Assembly (NCBI GenBank): GCA_040398525.1
Contig: JBBATY010000016.1
Coordinates: forward strand, 5,373-69,372
Length of the DNA: 64,000 nucleotides
Reading direction: 5' to 3'
Origin: VFMC01 sp040398525
GTDB taxonomy: Bacteria > Actinomycetota > Acidimicrobiia > Acidimicrobiales > Ilumatobacteraceae
Below the pieces are notes generated by a model that saw nothing but the letters and a program-made list of their open reading frames with translations, made no database searches and was not told the DNA's origin. Shown in pieces: positions 17,171-24,732 of this stretch. The stretch's first letter is position 1, and each line of letters starts with the position of its first letter. The translations under genes and the position numbers were made by a program.

Positions 17171-18964
17171 ATGACCGACACCATCGATCGCGAGGCCTTG
17201 CGGGCCAGGTACCGAGCCGAGCGCGACAAGCGCCTGCGACCTGACGGTAACTCGCAGTACATCGAGCCGACGGGCCGATTCGCCCACTTCCTCGACGACC
17301 CGTATGTCGAGCGTGTCGAGCGCGAGCCCCTGCACGACGAGGTCACGGTCGCGATCATCGGCGGTGGGTTCGCCGGTCTGGTGACGGGCGCCCGCCTGGT
17401 CGAGGCCGGCGTGACCGACGTGCGCATCATCGAAGGTGGCGGCGACGTTGGTGGCGCCTGGTACTGGAATCGCTACCCGGGAGCGATGTGCGACACGGCG
17501 GCGATGGTGTACCTGCCATTGCTGGAGGAGACCGGGCACGTACCGACCATGAAGTACGTGTACGCCCCCGAGATCTACGGCCACGCACGGCGGATCGCCA
17601 CCACGTTCGGGCTGTACGACAATGCGCTGTTCTCGACCGCCGTGACCTCGCTCGACTGGGACGAGGAGAGCTCGCGGTGGATCATCAGCACCGATCGCGG
17701 CGACCGGATCCGCGCCCGGTTCGTCTCGATGGGTCTCGGGCCGCTCCACCGGCCGAAGCTTCCCGGCATCCCGGGCATCGAGTCCTTCGGCGGGCACTGC
17801 TTCCACACCAGCCGCTGGGACTACGCCTACACAGGTGGTAGCTACGAGGGGGCGCCGATGACCGAGCTCGCCGACAAGCGGGTCGGCATCATCGGCACCG
17901 GGGCCACCGCGGTGCAGTGCATTCCGCGCCTCGGCCGCGATGCGAACGAGCTCTTCGTCTTCCAACGCACTCCGTCGAGCATCGATGTGCGCAACAACCA
18001 GCCCATCGACCGCGAGTGGGTGGAGTCGTTCGAGCCCGGCTGGCAGCGGCGCTGGCTGATGAACTTCGTCACCCTGCAGACCGGTGGTTTCGCCGACGAA
18101 GATCTGGTCATGGACGGGTGGACCGACATCACCAAGCGGATCCGCGACCGGATGATCGCCCAGATGGACGCCAACGGCCTGGGCCCTGCCGCGATGCTGA
18201 AGGCCTACGAGGAGAGCGACGACGAGAAGATGGAGGAGATCCGAGCTCGTGTCGATGCAGTGGTCGCCGATCCGGCCACGGCCGAGGCGCTCAAGGCCTG
18301 GTATCGCCAGCTCTGTAAGCGGCCCTGCTTCCACGACGAGTACCTCGACACGTTCAACCGACCGAGCGTTCACCTGGTCGACACCGACGGCAAGGGCGTC
18401 GAGCGGATCGACGAGACCGGTGTGTGGGTCGGGGGAGTGCACTACGAGCTCGACTGCATCGTCTTCGCCTCGGGGTTCGAGGTGGGCACCAGCTACACGC
18501 GGCGGGCCGGGTTCGAGACGACGGGCCGCGACGGCGAGACGCTGTCCGGCCACTGGGTCGAGGGCATGCGGACCAAGCACGGCATCCACGTCCACGGCTT
18601 TCCCAACCTCTTCCTCGTCGCCCCGAACCAGGGCGCCAACCTGATCAGCAATGTCACCCACAACTACGTCGAGCAGGGGGCCACGATCGCAGCGGTCGTG
18701 TCGCACGCCCTCGAGGTCGGTGCCGAGCAGGTCGAGGTGACCGACGCTGCCGAGCAGGAGTGGGTGCAACTGCTCGAGGGCAGTGTGCGGGCCTTCATGG
18801 GCAGCCCCGACTGCACGCCCGGCTACTACAACAACGAGGGCCAGCCCGTCGGTCGCAAGGAGCGGCTGAATGGCAGCGGCTACCCGGAGGGACCGGTGGC
18901 GTACTTCACGTACATCGACGAGTGGCGCACGTCGGGCAGGTTCGAGGGCCTCGAGTTCCGCTGA
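17171..18964 (+). CDS. Baeyer-Villiger monooxygenase (type I, cyclohexanone/phenylacetone type)
   Basis: A 597-residue flavoprotein. The FAD-binding GGGFAGL lies near residues 64-70. The type I fingerprint F-x-G-x3-H-x3-W-D is present as FGGHCFHTSRWD, followed by the NADPH-binding GTGATA. A long N-terminal extension (LRARYRAERDKRLRPDGNSQY) matches cyclopentadecanone- and phenylacetone-type enzymes. It inserts one oxygen next to a ketone using NADPH and O2. GAGAGGGGA provides a strong ribosome-binding site. A paralogue with the same N-terminal signature is at 50835-52664. Confidence 0.92.
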   Translation: MTDTIDREALRARYRAERDKRLRPDGNSQYIEPTGRFAHFLDDPYVERVEREPLHDEVTVAIIGGGFAGLVTGARLVEAGVTDVRIIEGGGDVGGAWYWNRYPGAMCDTAAMVYLPLLEETGHVPTMKYVYAPEIYGHARRIATTFGLYDNALFSTAVTSLDWDEESSRWIISTDRGDRIRARFVSMGLGPLHRPKLPGIPGIESFGGHCFHTSRWDYAYTGGSYEGAPMTELADKRVGIIGTGATAVQCIPRLGRDANELFVFQRTPSSIDVRNNQPIDREWVESFEPGWQRRWLMNFVTLQTGGFADEDLVMDGWTDITKRIRDRMIAQMDANGLGPAAMLKAYEESDDEKMEEIRARVDAVVADPATAEALKAWYRQLCKRPCFHDEYLDTFNRPSVHLVDTDGKGVERIDETGVWVGGVHYELDCIVFASGFEVGTSYTRRAGFETTGRDGETLSGHWVEGMRTKHGIHVHGFPNLFLVAPNQGANLISNVTHNYVEQGATIAAVVSHALEVGAEQVEVTDAAEQEWVQLLEGSVRAFMGSPDCTPGYYNNEGQPVGRKERLNGSGYPEGPVAYFTYIDEWRTSGRFEGLEFR

Positions 18965-18982
18965 GCCGGATGGCCCGACCGC

Positions 18983-19729
18983 TCAGGAGAGGCTGACGAT
19001 GGCCTCGTGCTCGAGCGAGGCGACCACCACACCGTCGACCGTGACGTGGACGTCGAGCGTGGCCCGCTCGCCACTGCGGACGACCCGCTCGACGACCCGC
19101 GCCTGTACCAGCGCGGTGCGCCCGGCAGCTGCGACGGCGTGGTGGCGGACGATGCTGCGGATGTGGATCCAGCTGCCGCGGGCGACCTGGGCGTGGACGA
19201 CCTGGTTGGCGAGCGCGGGCCACACCGCAGGGTGCACGATGCCGAGGTCGCGGTACAGGCCGAGGTCGTCGCCGGCCCGCCACCCGTAGTCGGTGCCCCA
19301 CTCGCCGTCGAGCGCGACCTCGACCGGGAGGAGCGATTCCCCGTTCCGGAGCGGGGGGACGGCGCCGCCCGATCGCACGGCTCGCATCGTTGCCCGGGGC
19401 TGATCGGGCTCGGCAGTGATCGCTTGCACCTCGACGCCGTCACCAGGGGCTGCGACAGCACAGCGCACCTCGTCGCCATCGAACACCGTTCGCCGGAAGC
19501 GCACCTCGGCGCCACCGCGTTCCAACCAGTCCGTCCCCCACGCGGTGACGATCGGGTGGGTGAGATAGGCGTAGGTGGTCACCCCGGCCACCAACGCTCG
19601 AGGGAACCCTGCTGCCTGTGCACCCGCGTCGGTGTGGATTGCGTTTCGGGCGTGCTCGGGCAGGTTGCGCGCCCGGACCACCCAGTCGACTGGTCGGAGC
19701 TGGGGCGTTCGATCGTTCACGATCCCCAT
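18983..19729 (-). CDS. MaoC-like hot-dog acyl dehydratase/thioesterase
   Basis: A 248-residue protein with two hot-dog units. The first contains ARNAIHTDAGAQAAGFPRALVAGVTTYAYLTHP, the pattern of MaoC-type enoyl-CoA hydratases with the catalytic Asp/His step (HTD). The second unit has the strand pattern VHPAVWPALANQVVHAQV and RSIVRHHAVAAAGRTALVQARVV. The ATG giving MGIVNDRT is chosen because the longer frame is Ser/Arg shadow. It probably hydrates or hydrolyses an acyl-CoA. It is convergent with the Baeyer-Villiger gene, so a shared pathway is possible but not shown. Confidence 0.75.
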   Translation of the reverse strand: MGIVNDRTPQLRPVDWVVRARNLPEHARNAIHTDAGAQAAGFPRALVAGVTTYAYLTHPIVTAWGTDWLERGGAEVRFRRTVFDGDEVRCAVAAPGDGVEVQAITAEPDQPRATMRAVRSGGAVPPLRNGESLLPVEVALDGEWGTDYGWRAGDDLGLYRDLGIVHPAVWPALANQVVHAQVARGSWIHIRSIVRHHAVAAAGRTALVQARVVERVVRSGERATLDVHVTVDGVVVASLEHEAIVSLS

Positions 19730-19751
19730 CCTGCCACTCGGCCCCGCCGGC

Positions 19752-20438
19752 CTACACCGACTCGATGCCTGCTGCCGCTTCGGCCACTCGCTGGGCCTCG
19801 GCCCGCTTCCAGAAGACGCCGACCACCGCAGTGAGGATGATCGTGGCCACGGCGGAGACGGCCAGCGAGAGCCACACGCTGCCTTCGAGCCGCTGACCGA
19901 CCGCGTAGCCGAGCCAGGACGCGTACAGCGCCCACAGTCCGGAGCCGAGGATCTCGGCCGGCAGGTAGCGCCGAGCGGGCAGATCGAGCGCGCCAGCAGT
20001 GAGGGCATTGATCACCCGCAACCCGGGGATGAACCTGCCGACGACCAAGAACGGTTGGCCGTACTTGGTGAAGAAGTACCTTCCGCTGTCCATCCGCTCG
20101 GCGCCGACGGCACGTTCGGCCCAGCGAGTGATGCGTTCACTGCCACTGCGTCCGAGCACGTACAGGAAGACATCGCCGATGAACGCCCCCGCCCATGCAG
20201 CAACGAACACCCACCCGATCGCAAGGTCGCCCTGGCTGGCGAAGGTCGCGGCCGTCACTACTGCGGTCTCACCGGGCAGGATGGGCACGAGCGCCTCGGC
20301 TGCCACGCAGAGCATCACGACGAGGTAGGCCATCACCGAGCCCGCCGAACCGAGCTCGCCGATGGCCTCGCTGATCCCGCGAACCGCTCCGGCTATCACG
20401 AAGTGGAGGCTTCCATCATCGTCAGGGCATCGATTCAC
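19752..20438 (-). CDS. DedA-family membrane protein
   Basis: A 228-residue membrane protein with the VTT/DedA core. It has E-x-L-VPILPGETAVVTAATFASQG, then GAFIGDVFLYVLGR, YFFTKYGQPFLVVGRFIPGLRVINALTAGA, and several hydrophobic helices. The Glu and Arg residues in these loops are typical of lipid scramblases of this superfamily. The GTG start lies inside a perfect inverted repeat, so translation may begin 39 bases later at the GTG in HFV, or at MAYLVV. It is divergent from a GAP-family protein gene. Confidence 0.85.
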   Translation of the reverse strand: MNRCPDDDGSLHFVIAGAVRGISEAIGELGSAGSVMAYLVVMLCVAAEALVPILPGETAVVTAATFASQGDLAIGWVFVAAWAGAFIGDVFLYVLGRSGSERITRWAERAVGAERMDSGRYFFTKYGQPFLVVGRFIPGLRVINALTAGALDLPARRYLPAEILGSGLWALYASWLGYAVGQRLEGSVWLSLAVSAVATIILTAVVGVFWKRAEAQRVAEAAAGIESV

Positions 20439-20455
20439 CCTGTCTGGGTGAATCG
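20431..20455. promoter_or_regulatory. 10-bp perfect inverted repeat between divergent membrane-protein genes
   Basis: CGATTCACCC and GGGTGAATCG are perfect 10-bp arms with a 5-nt TGTCT spacer. They sit between the divergent DedA and GAP genes and overlap the longest DedA start. A shared operator is likely. Confidence 0.5.
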
Positions 20456-20485
20456 GTCCTCGACGAGTCGGTCGACACTCCGAGC

Positions 20486-21163
20486 ATGCTGTGGACTGCC
20501 CTCGGAGACGCCCTGCCTCAGGCCTTCGGGATCGCCATCAGCCCGATCCCGGTGGTGCTGGTCATCCTGATGCTCGTGTCGTCACGGGCCAAGGTGAACG
20601 GGCCGCTGTTCCTGGCCGGTTGGATGCTCGGTGCGGCGCTCGTCACCGGGCTGGGGTACGTCCTGGCCGATGCGGCCGAGGCCGACCAGGGTGGTGCGGG
20701 CTCCGACGGGGTGGCGATCGGGCAGCTGCTGTTCGGTCTGCTCTTCCTGGTGCTCGCAGCACGTCAGTGGCGCTCGCGGCCGGCCGCTGGCGAGGAGCCT
20801 CCGACGCCCAAGCTGTTCGCTGCGGTCGACACGATGGGCCCGCTCAAGGTCTGTGGTCTGGCGTTCGTCGCCTGCGCGGTGAACCCGAAGAACCTTCCCC
20901 TTGCCGCATCGGGTGGTGCCACCATGGCCGGAGCCGGTCTGTCGACGGGCCAGGCGATCGTCGCCGTACTGATCTTCGTGCTCATCGCGTCTGCGTCGAT
21001 CATCGCACCGGTGGTCGTCTATCTGGCCCTCGGTGATCGGTCGGCCGAGGTGCTGTCCGGGTGGAAGACGTGGCTGGTCGCCAACAACAGCACGGTCATG
21101 ACGGTCCTGTTCGCCGTCCTCGGGGCGAAGATGCTGGGCGCAGGTCTCGGCCTGTTCGCATGA
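20486..21163 (+). CDS. GAP-family (Sap/SfLAP-like) membrane protein
   Basis: A 225-residue protein with six hydrophobic helices. The signature PQAFGIAISPIPVVLVILMLVS, AGWMLGAALV, VCGLAFVACAVNPKNLPLAASGG and a C-terminal WLVANNSTVMTVLFAVLGAKMLGAGL match the GAP family, whose mycobacterial members help export peptidoglycolipids and sulfolipids. The role here is probably export of an envelope lipid. The ATG follows an upstream inverted repeat shared with the divergent DedA gene. Confidence 0.8.
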   Translation: MLWTALGDALPQAFGIAISPIPVVLVILMLVSSRAKVNGPLFLAGWMLGAALVTGLGYVLADAAEADQGGAGSDGVAIGQLLFGLLFLVLAARQWRSRPAAGEEPPTPKLFAAVDTMGPLKVCGLAFVACAVNPKNLPLAASGGATMAGAGLSTGQAIVAVLIFVLIASASIIAPVVVYLALGDRSAEVLSGWKTWLVANNSTVMTVLFAVLGAKMLGAGLGLFA

Positions 21164-21176
21164 GAGAATCGCGGTC

Positions 21177-22106
21177 GTGAGCGGAGCTTCCAGCAGACCG
21201 GTGACGGAGATGTTGTCGTCGTGGCGGCCGGGGCCGACGCTCGACGCGATCGTCGACTTCCTGGGCCAGAGCTCCGAGGTTGCTCCCGAGCAGCGACTGG
21301 CGGTGTTCGACAACGACGGGACCCTGTGGTGCGAGAAGCCGGTGTACCCCCAGCTCGCCTACTTCGTCCATGAGTTGCAGGATGCAGTCGAGGCGCAGCC
21401 CGGCCTGGCCGAGCGCGCCGAGTACGCCGCATTGCTCGGCAGCGACCACGCCGCGATGGCCGAGCTCGGCCTGCCGCGGATCGGCATGGCGCTGCTCGAG
21501 CTGTTCGAGGGCTGGACACCCGAGCGTTTTGCCGACCGCTCCCGTCACTTCCTTCAGCACGCCCCGCACCCGACGCTCGGTCGCGAGTTCGGCCGGGCCG
21601 TCTACCGGCCGATGCTCGACCTGGCCGATGCGCTGCGTGCCCACGGGTTCACCGTCGCCATCGTGTCCGGTGGTGGCACCGAGTTCGTCCGCGCCGTCAG
21701 CCGCGAGTTGTACGGCGTCGAGCCCGAGGCCGTCGTCGGCAGTTTCGTCGGCTACGAGTACCGGCCCGGTGCTGCCGGGCCCGAGTTGGTCCGCACCGCC
21801 AGGCTCGACGGCGAGGCCAACGAGGGTGTCGCCAAGGTGCTCGGCATCCAGCAGCACCTCGGTCGTCGGCCGGTGTTCGCTGCCGGCAACTCGGCCGGCG
21901 ACCGCGACATGCTCGACTGGGCCCAGGCTGCACCCGGCCCGTCGATGGCCCTGCTTGTCGACCACGATGACGCCGATCGCGAGTTCGCGTACGAGAGCGT
22001 GGCAGGCACCTTCGCGAGCGACGAGCGCATCGTCGACGTCGCTCGCTCGAGCGGCTGGACCGTTGCGAGCATCGCCACCGACTGGGAACGGGTCTTCGAC
22101 GGCTGA
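21177..22106 (+). CDS. HAD-superfamily hydrolase (phosphoserine phosphatase-like)
   Basis: A 309-residue protein starting at GTG. Motif I reads FDNDGTLWCEKP (DxDGT), motif II SGGGTEF, and motif IV AAGNSAGDRDMLDWA (GDxxxD). The four-helix cap lies between residues 60 and 150. All catalytic aspartates are present, so it should be an active phosphatase. The substrate is unknown. It begins 13 bases after the GAP-family gene and could share its transcript. Confidence 0.8.
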   Translation: MSGASSRPVTEMLSSWRPGPTLDAIVDFLGQSSEVAPEQRLAVFDNDGTLWCEKPVYPQLAYFVHELQDAVEAQPGLAERAEYAALLGSDHAAMAELGLPRIGMALLELFEGWTPERFADRSRHFLQHAPHPTLGREFGRAVYRPMLDLADALRAHGFTVAIVSGGGTEFVRAVSRELYGVEPEAVVGSFVGYEYRPGAAGPELVRTARLDGEANEGVAKVLGIQQHLGRRPVFAAGNSAGDRDMLDWAQAAPGPSMALLVDHDDADREFAYESVAGTFASDERIVDVARSSGWTVASIATDWERVFDG

Positions 22107-22112
22107 GCGTGC

Positions 22113-23057
22113 TCAGTCTGCGGTCGGCCGATCGCCGACGACGCAGCGGAAGCCGACGTGGCTCATGCCGGTGTCGACCATCTGCGGCCGGCGGGCAGCC
22201 GGTCGGTACCTGCGACAGTATGAGTCGGCGCACAGGAACGACCCGCCCTTGATGACCTTGCGGGGGATGCGGAACTGCGGCTGTGCCGGGTCGAAGCTGG
22301 CATCGATGTCGGCGCCGCGCGGGTTGGCCGGCACGCAGCACGGCTTGTCGGCGTCGTGGGCGTGGCGCGGCGAGTACCAGTCGTCGGTCCACTCCCACAC
22401 GTTGCCTGCCATGTCGTACAGCCCGTACCCGTTCGGCGGGTAGGTGGCGACCGGCGTGGTGCTGCCCGAGCCTGCCTCGGCTCGCCACGGGAAGTCGCCA
22501 CGGAAGTAGTTGGCCAGTGGCCGATCCATCGAGTCCGGCCGGTCGCCCCAGACGAACGGCATCCCCACCAGTCCACCGCGCGCTGCCACCTCCCACTCGG
22601 CCTCGGTGGGAAGGCGCTTGCCCGCCCAGGCTGCGAATGCAACGGCGTCCTCGTGGGCGACGTGCACCACCGGATGGTCGAGGCGACGCTCGATCGACGA
22701 GCCGGACCCTTCGGGACGGTGCCAGCAGGCGTGCGGTGTCCACGCCCACCACTGCGACAGGTGGCGCAGGTCGACGGGTCCGGGCGTCGGGACGAACACC
22801 AGGGATCCGGGCACCAGGTTCTCGACCGGAGCTCCGGGGTAGTCGGCTGGGTCGAGCGGCCGCTCGGCGACGGTGACGTAGCCGGTCTCGACGACGAACG
22901 CGGCGAACTCGGCGTTGGTCGCCGGGGAGCGATCGATCGCGAACGCGTCGACCGACACCCGGTGGGTCGGCCCCTCTTCCGAGTAGTGGTCGTCGGACCC
23001 CAGCAGGTATGTGCCGGCCGGGATCTCGACCATCGTCTCGCCGCGCAGCGCTTCCAT
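22113..23057 (-). CDS. formylglycine-generating enzyme (sulfatase maturase)
   Basis: A 314-residue SUMF1-type protein. It opens with MVEIPAGTYLLGSDD, continues with HPVVHVAHEDAVAFAAWAGKRLPTEAEWEVAARGG, MAGNVWEWTDDW, and GGSFLCADSYCRRYRPAARRP. The two cysteines (about residues 276 and 281, CADSYC) are the copper-binding catalytic pair of aerobic FGE. It converts the sulfatase active-site Cys to formylglycine. The gene lies 8 bases downstream of the sulfatase stop, on the same strand, so the pair is an operon. Confidence 0.92.
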   Translation of the reverse strand: MEALRGETMVEIPAGTYLLGSDDHYSEEGPTHRVSVDAFAIDRSPATNAEFAAFVVETGYVTVAERPLDPADYPGAPVENLVPGSLVFVPTPGPVDLRHLSQWWAWTPHACWHRPEGSGSSIERRLDHPVVHVAHEDAVAFAAWAGKRLPTEAEWEVAARGGLVGMPFVWGDRPDSMDRPLANYFRGDFPWRAEAGSGSTTPVATYPPNGYGLYDMAGNVWEWTDDWYSPRHAHDADKPCCVPANPRGADIDASFDPAQPQFRIPRKVIKGGSFLCADSYCRRYRPAARRPQMVDTGMSHVGFRCVVGDRPTAD

Positions 23058-23065
23058 CGGCGCGA

Positions 23066-24556
23066 TCAGCTGGGGAGGCCAGCCTCGAGCTTCTTCATCA
23101 ACTGGCCGATGGTGAAGCTCGCCGACTTCTGCGACGGCGGGAACTCGACGAGTGACTGCATCATCTGCGCGACCAGTGCCTGCGCCGGGATCACCAGCCA
23201 CGCGCGGTCGATCAGCCAGTCGAAGTAGGTGTTCGACGTCTGGTCGGCTCGCTCGTAGGGGTCGGTGCGCAGGTTGAAGATCTTCGGCACACGCAGCTCG
23301 GTGTACGGCTCCATCCAGACCTGCAGGGTCCCGGTGGCCCGCTGCTCGAGGAAGACGAACTTCCAGTTGTCGTACCGCAGGGCGGTGAGGTCGCCGTCGT
23401 CGGACACGTAGAAGAAGTGCTGGCGGGGGCTGCTGTCGGCTGCACCGGTGATGTAGTCGAGCTGGTTGTGGCCGTCGAGGTGCACCTTGTACTGCGTGCC
23501 GTTGAGCTCGGTGCCGGCCTTCAGCTGCTCGGCGATGTCGGGGTTGCCTGCCGCGGCGAGGAAGGTGACGAACCAGTCGTTGTGGCTGACGATGCCGTTC
23601 AGCACGGTGCCCGCCGGAATTCGGCCAGGCCAGCGCAGCATCGCCGGCACGCGGTAGGCGCCTTCCCAGCACGAGTTCTTCTCGTTGCGGAACGGTGTCA
23701 TGCCGGCGTCGGGCCAGGTGTTCATGTGCGGACCGTTGTCGGTGCTGTACATGACGATCGTGTTCTCGGCGAGCCCCTGCTCGTCGAGGAACGCGAGCAG
23801 CTCACCGACGAGCGCGTCGTGGTCGATCATCGCGTCGTGGTACTCGCTCTGCCAGCGTCCGGCCTGCCCGCGGCTGTCGGGCTTGACATGGGTGCGGAAG
23901 TGCATGTGGGTGGTGTTCACCCAGGCGAAGAACGGCGTCTCGCTCGACACGGCGTCGGCGATGAACCGCTTGGCGTGCGCCGCGACCTCGTCGTCGATGG
24001 TCTCCATCCGCTTCTTGGTGAGCGGGCCGGTGTCCTCGATCCGGCCGTCGGCGTGGCTGTGGATCACCCCGCGCGGACCGAAGCGCTGCTTGAAGTTGGG
24101 GAACTCGGCTTCGCTCGGGTAGTCCGGGTGCTCGGGCTCCTCCTCGGCGTTGAGGTGGTAGAGGTTGCCGAAGAACTCGTCGAAGCCGTGGTTGGTCGGC
24201 AGGTGCGCGTCGCGGTCGCCGAGGTGGTTCTTGCCGAACTGTCCCGTGGTGTAGCCGAGGGCCTTGAGTGCCGTCGCGATGGTGGGGTCGGAGTCCTGGA
24301 GCCCGAGCGCCGCGCCGGGCATGCCCACCTTGGTGAGGCCGGTTCGGTAGGGGTTCTGGCCGCAGATGAATGCAGCTCGACCTGCGGTACAGCTCTGCTC
24401 GCCGTAGTAGTCGGTGAACCGAACACCCTCATTGGCGATGCGGTCGATGTTGGGGGTGCGGTACCCCATCATGCCGCTGCTGTAGCAGCTCAGGTTGGAG
24501 ACGCCGATGTCGTCGCCCCAGATGACCAGGATGTTCGGCTTGTTTCCCTCGGACAT
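23066..24556 (-). CDS. type I arylsulfatase
   Basis: A 496-residue alkaline-phosphatase-fold sulfatase. The N terminus has the metal-binding GDDIGVSNLSCYS. The modification motif is C-T-A-G-R with the target Cys at residue 56 (QSCTAGRAAF), which is the FGE-recognised CxAxR form. FGKNHLGD, YSTDNGPHMNTWPD and GAYRVPAMLRWPG complete the site. No signal peptide is visible, so the enzyme probably works in the cytosol. It desulfates an aryl or alkyl sulfate ester and shares an operon with its maturase. A MalT-like regulator is divergent. Confidence 0.92.
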   Translation of the reverse strand: MSEGNKPNILVIWGDDIGVSNLSCYSSGMMGYRTPNIDRIANEGVRFTDYYGEQSCTAGRAAFICGQNPYRTGLTKVGMPGAALGLQDSDPTIATALKALGYTTGQFGKNHLGDRDAHLPTNHGFDEFFGNLYHLNAEEEPEHPDYPSEAEFPNFKQRFGPRGVIHSHADGRIEDTGPLTKKRMETIDDEVAAHAKRFIADAVSSETPFFAWVNTTHMHFRTHVKPDSRGQAGRWQSEYHDAMIDHDALVGELLAFLDEQGLAENTIVMYSTDNGPHMNTWPDAGMTPFRNEKNSCWEGAYRVPAMLRWPGRIPAGTVLNGIVSHNDWFVTFLAAAGNPDIAEQLKAGTELNGTQYKVHLDGHNQLDYITGAADSSPRQHFFYVSDDGDLTALRYDNWKFVFLEQRATGTLQVWMEPYTELRVPKIFNLRTDPYERADQTSNTYFDWLIDRAWLVIPAQALVAQMMQSLVEFPPSQKSASFTIGQLMKKLEAGLPS

Positions 24557-24634
24557 GAGAGCTCCTTGTCGATGACGTGCCGCGGCGCGACGGGTGACGC
24601 GACGTTTGACCCAGGTTGGGCTGGGGTGAAAGTC

Positions 24635-24664
24635 GGAGGATCACCCCGTCGGGGGTAATCCTCC
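24635..24664. promoter_or_regulatory. 13-bp near-perfect inverted repeat between sulfatase and regulator
   Basis: GGAGGATCACCCC and GGGGTAATCCTCC pair over 13 bp with one mismatch, around a 4-nt spacer. It lies in the divergent region between the sulfatase operon and the MalT/LuxR-type gene and is a candidate operator for that regulator. Confidence 0.5.
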
Positions 24665-24732
24665 GGTCGCGGTATCCAGAGTTGCGCATGGCACGCCGAT
24701 CGCCCTCGGTCGGCTCCGTGCGATCCCGTACC

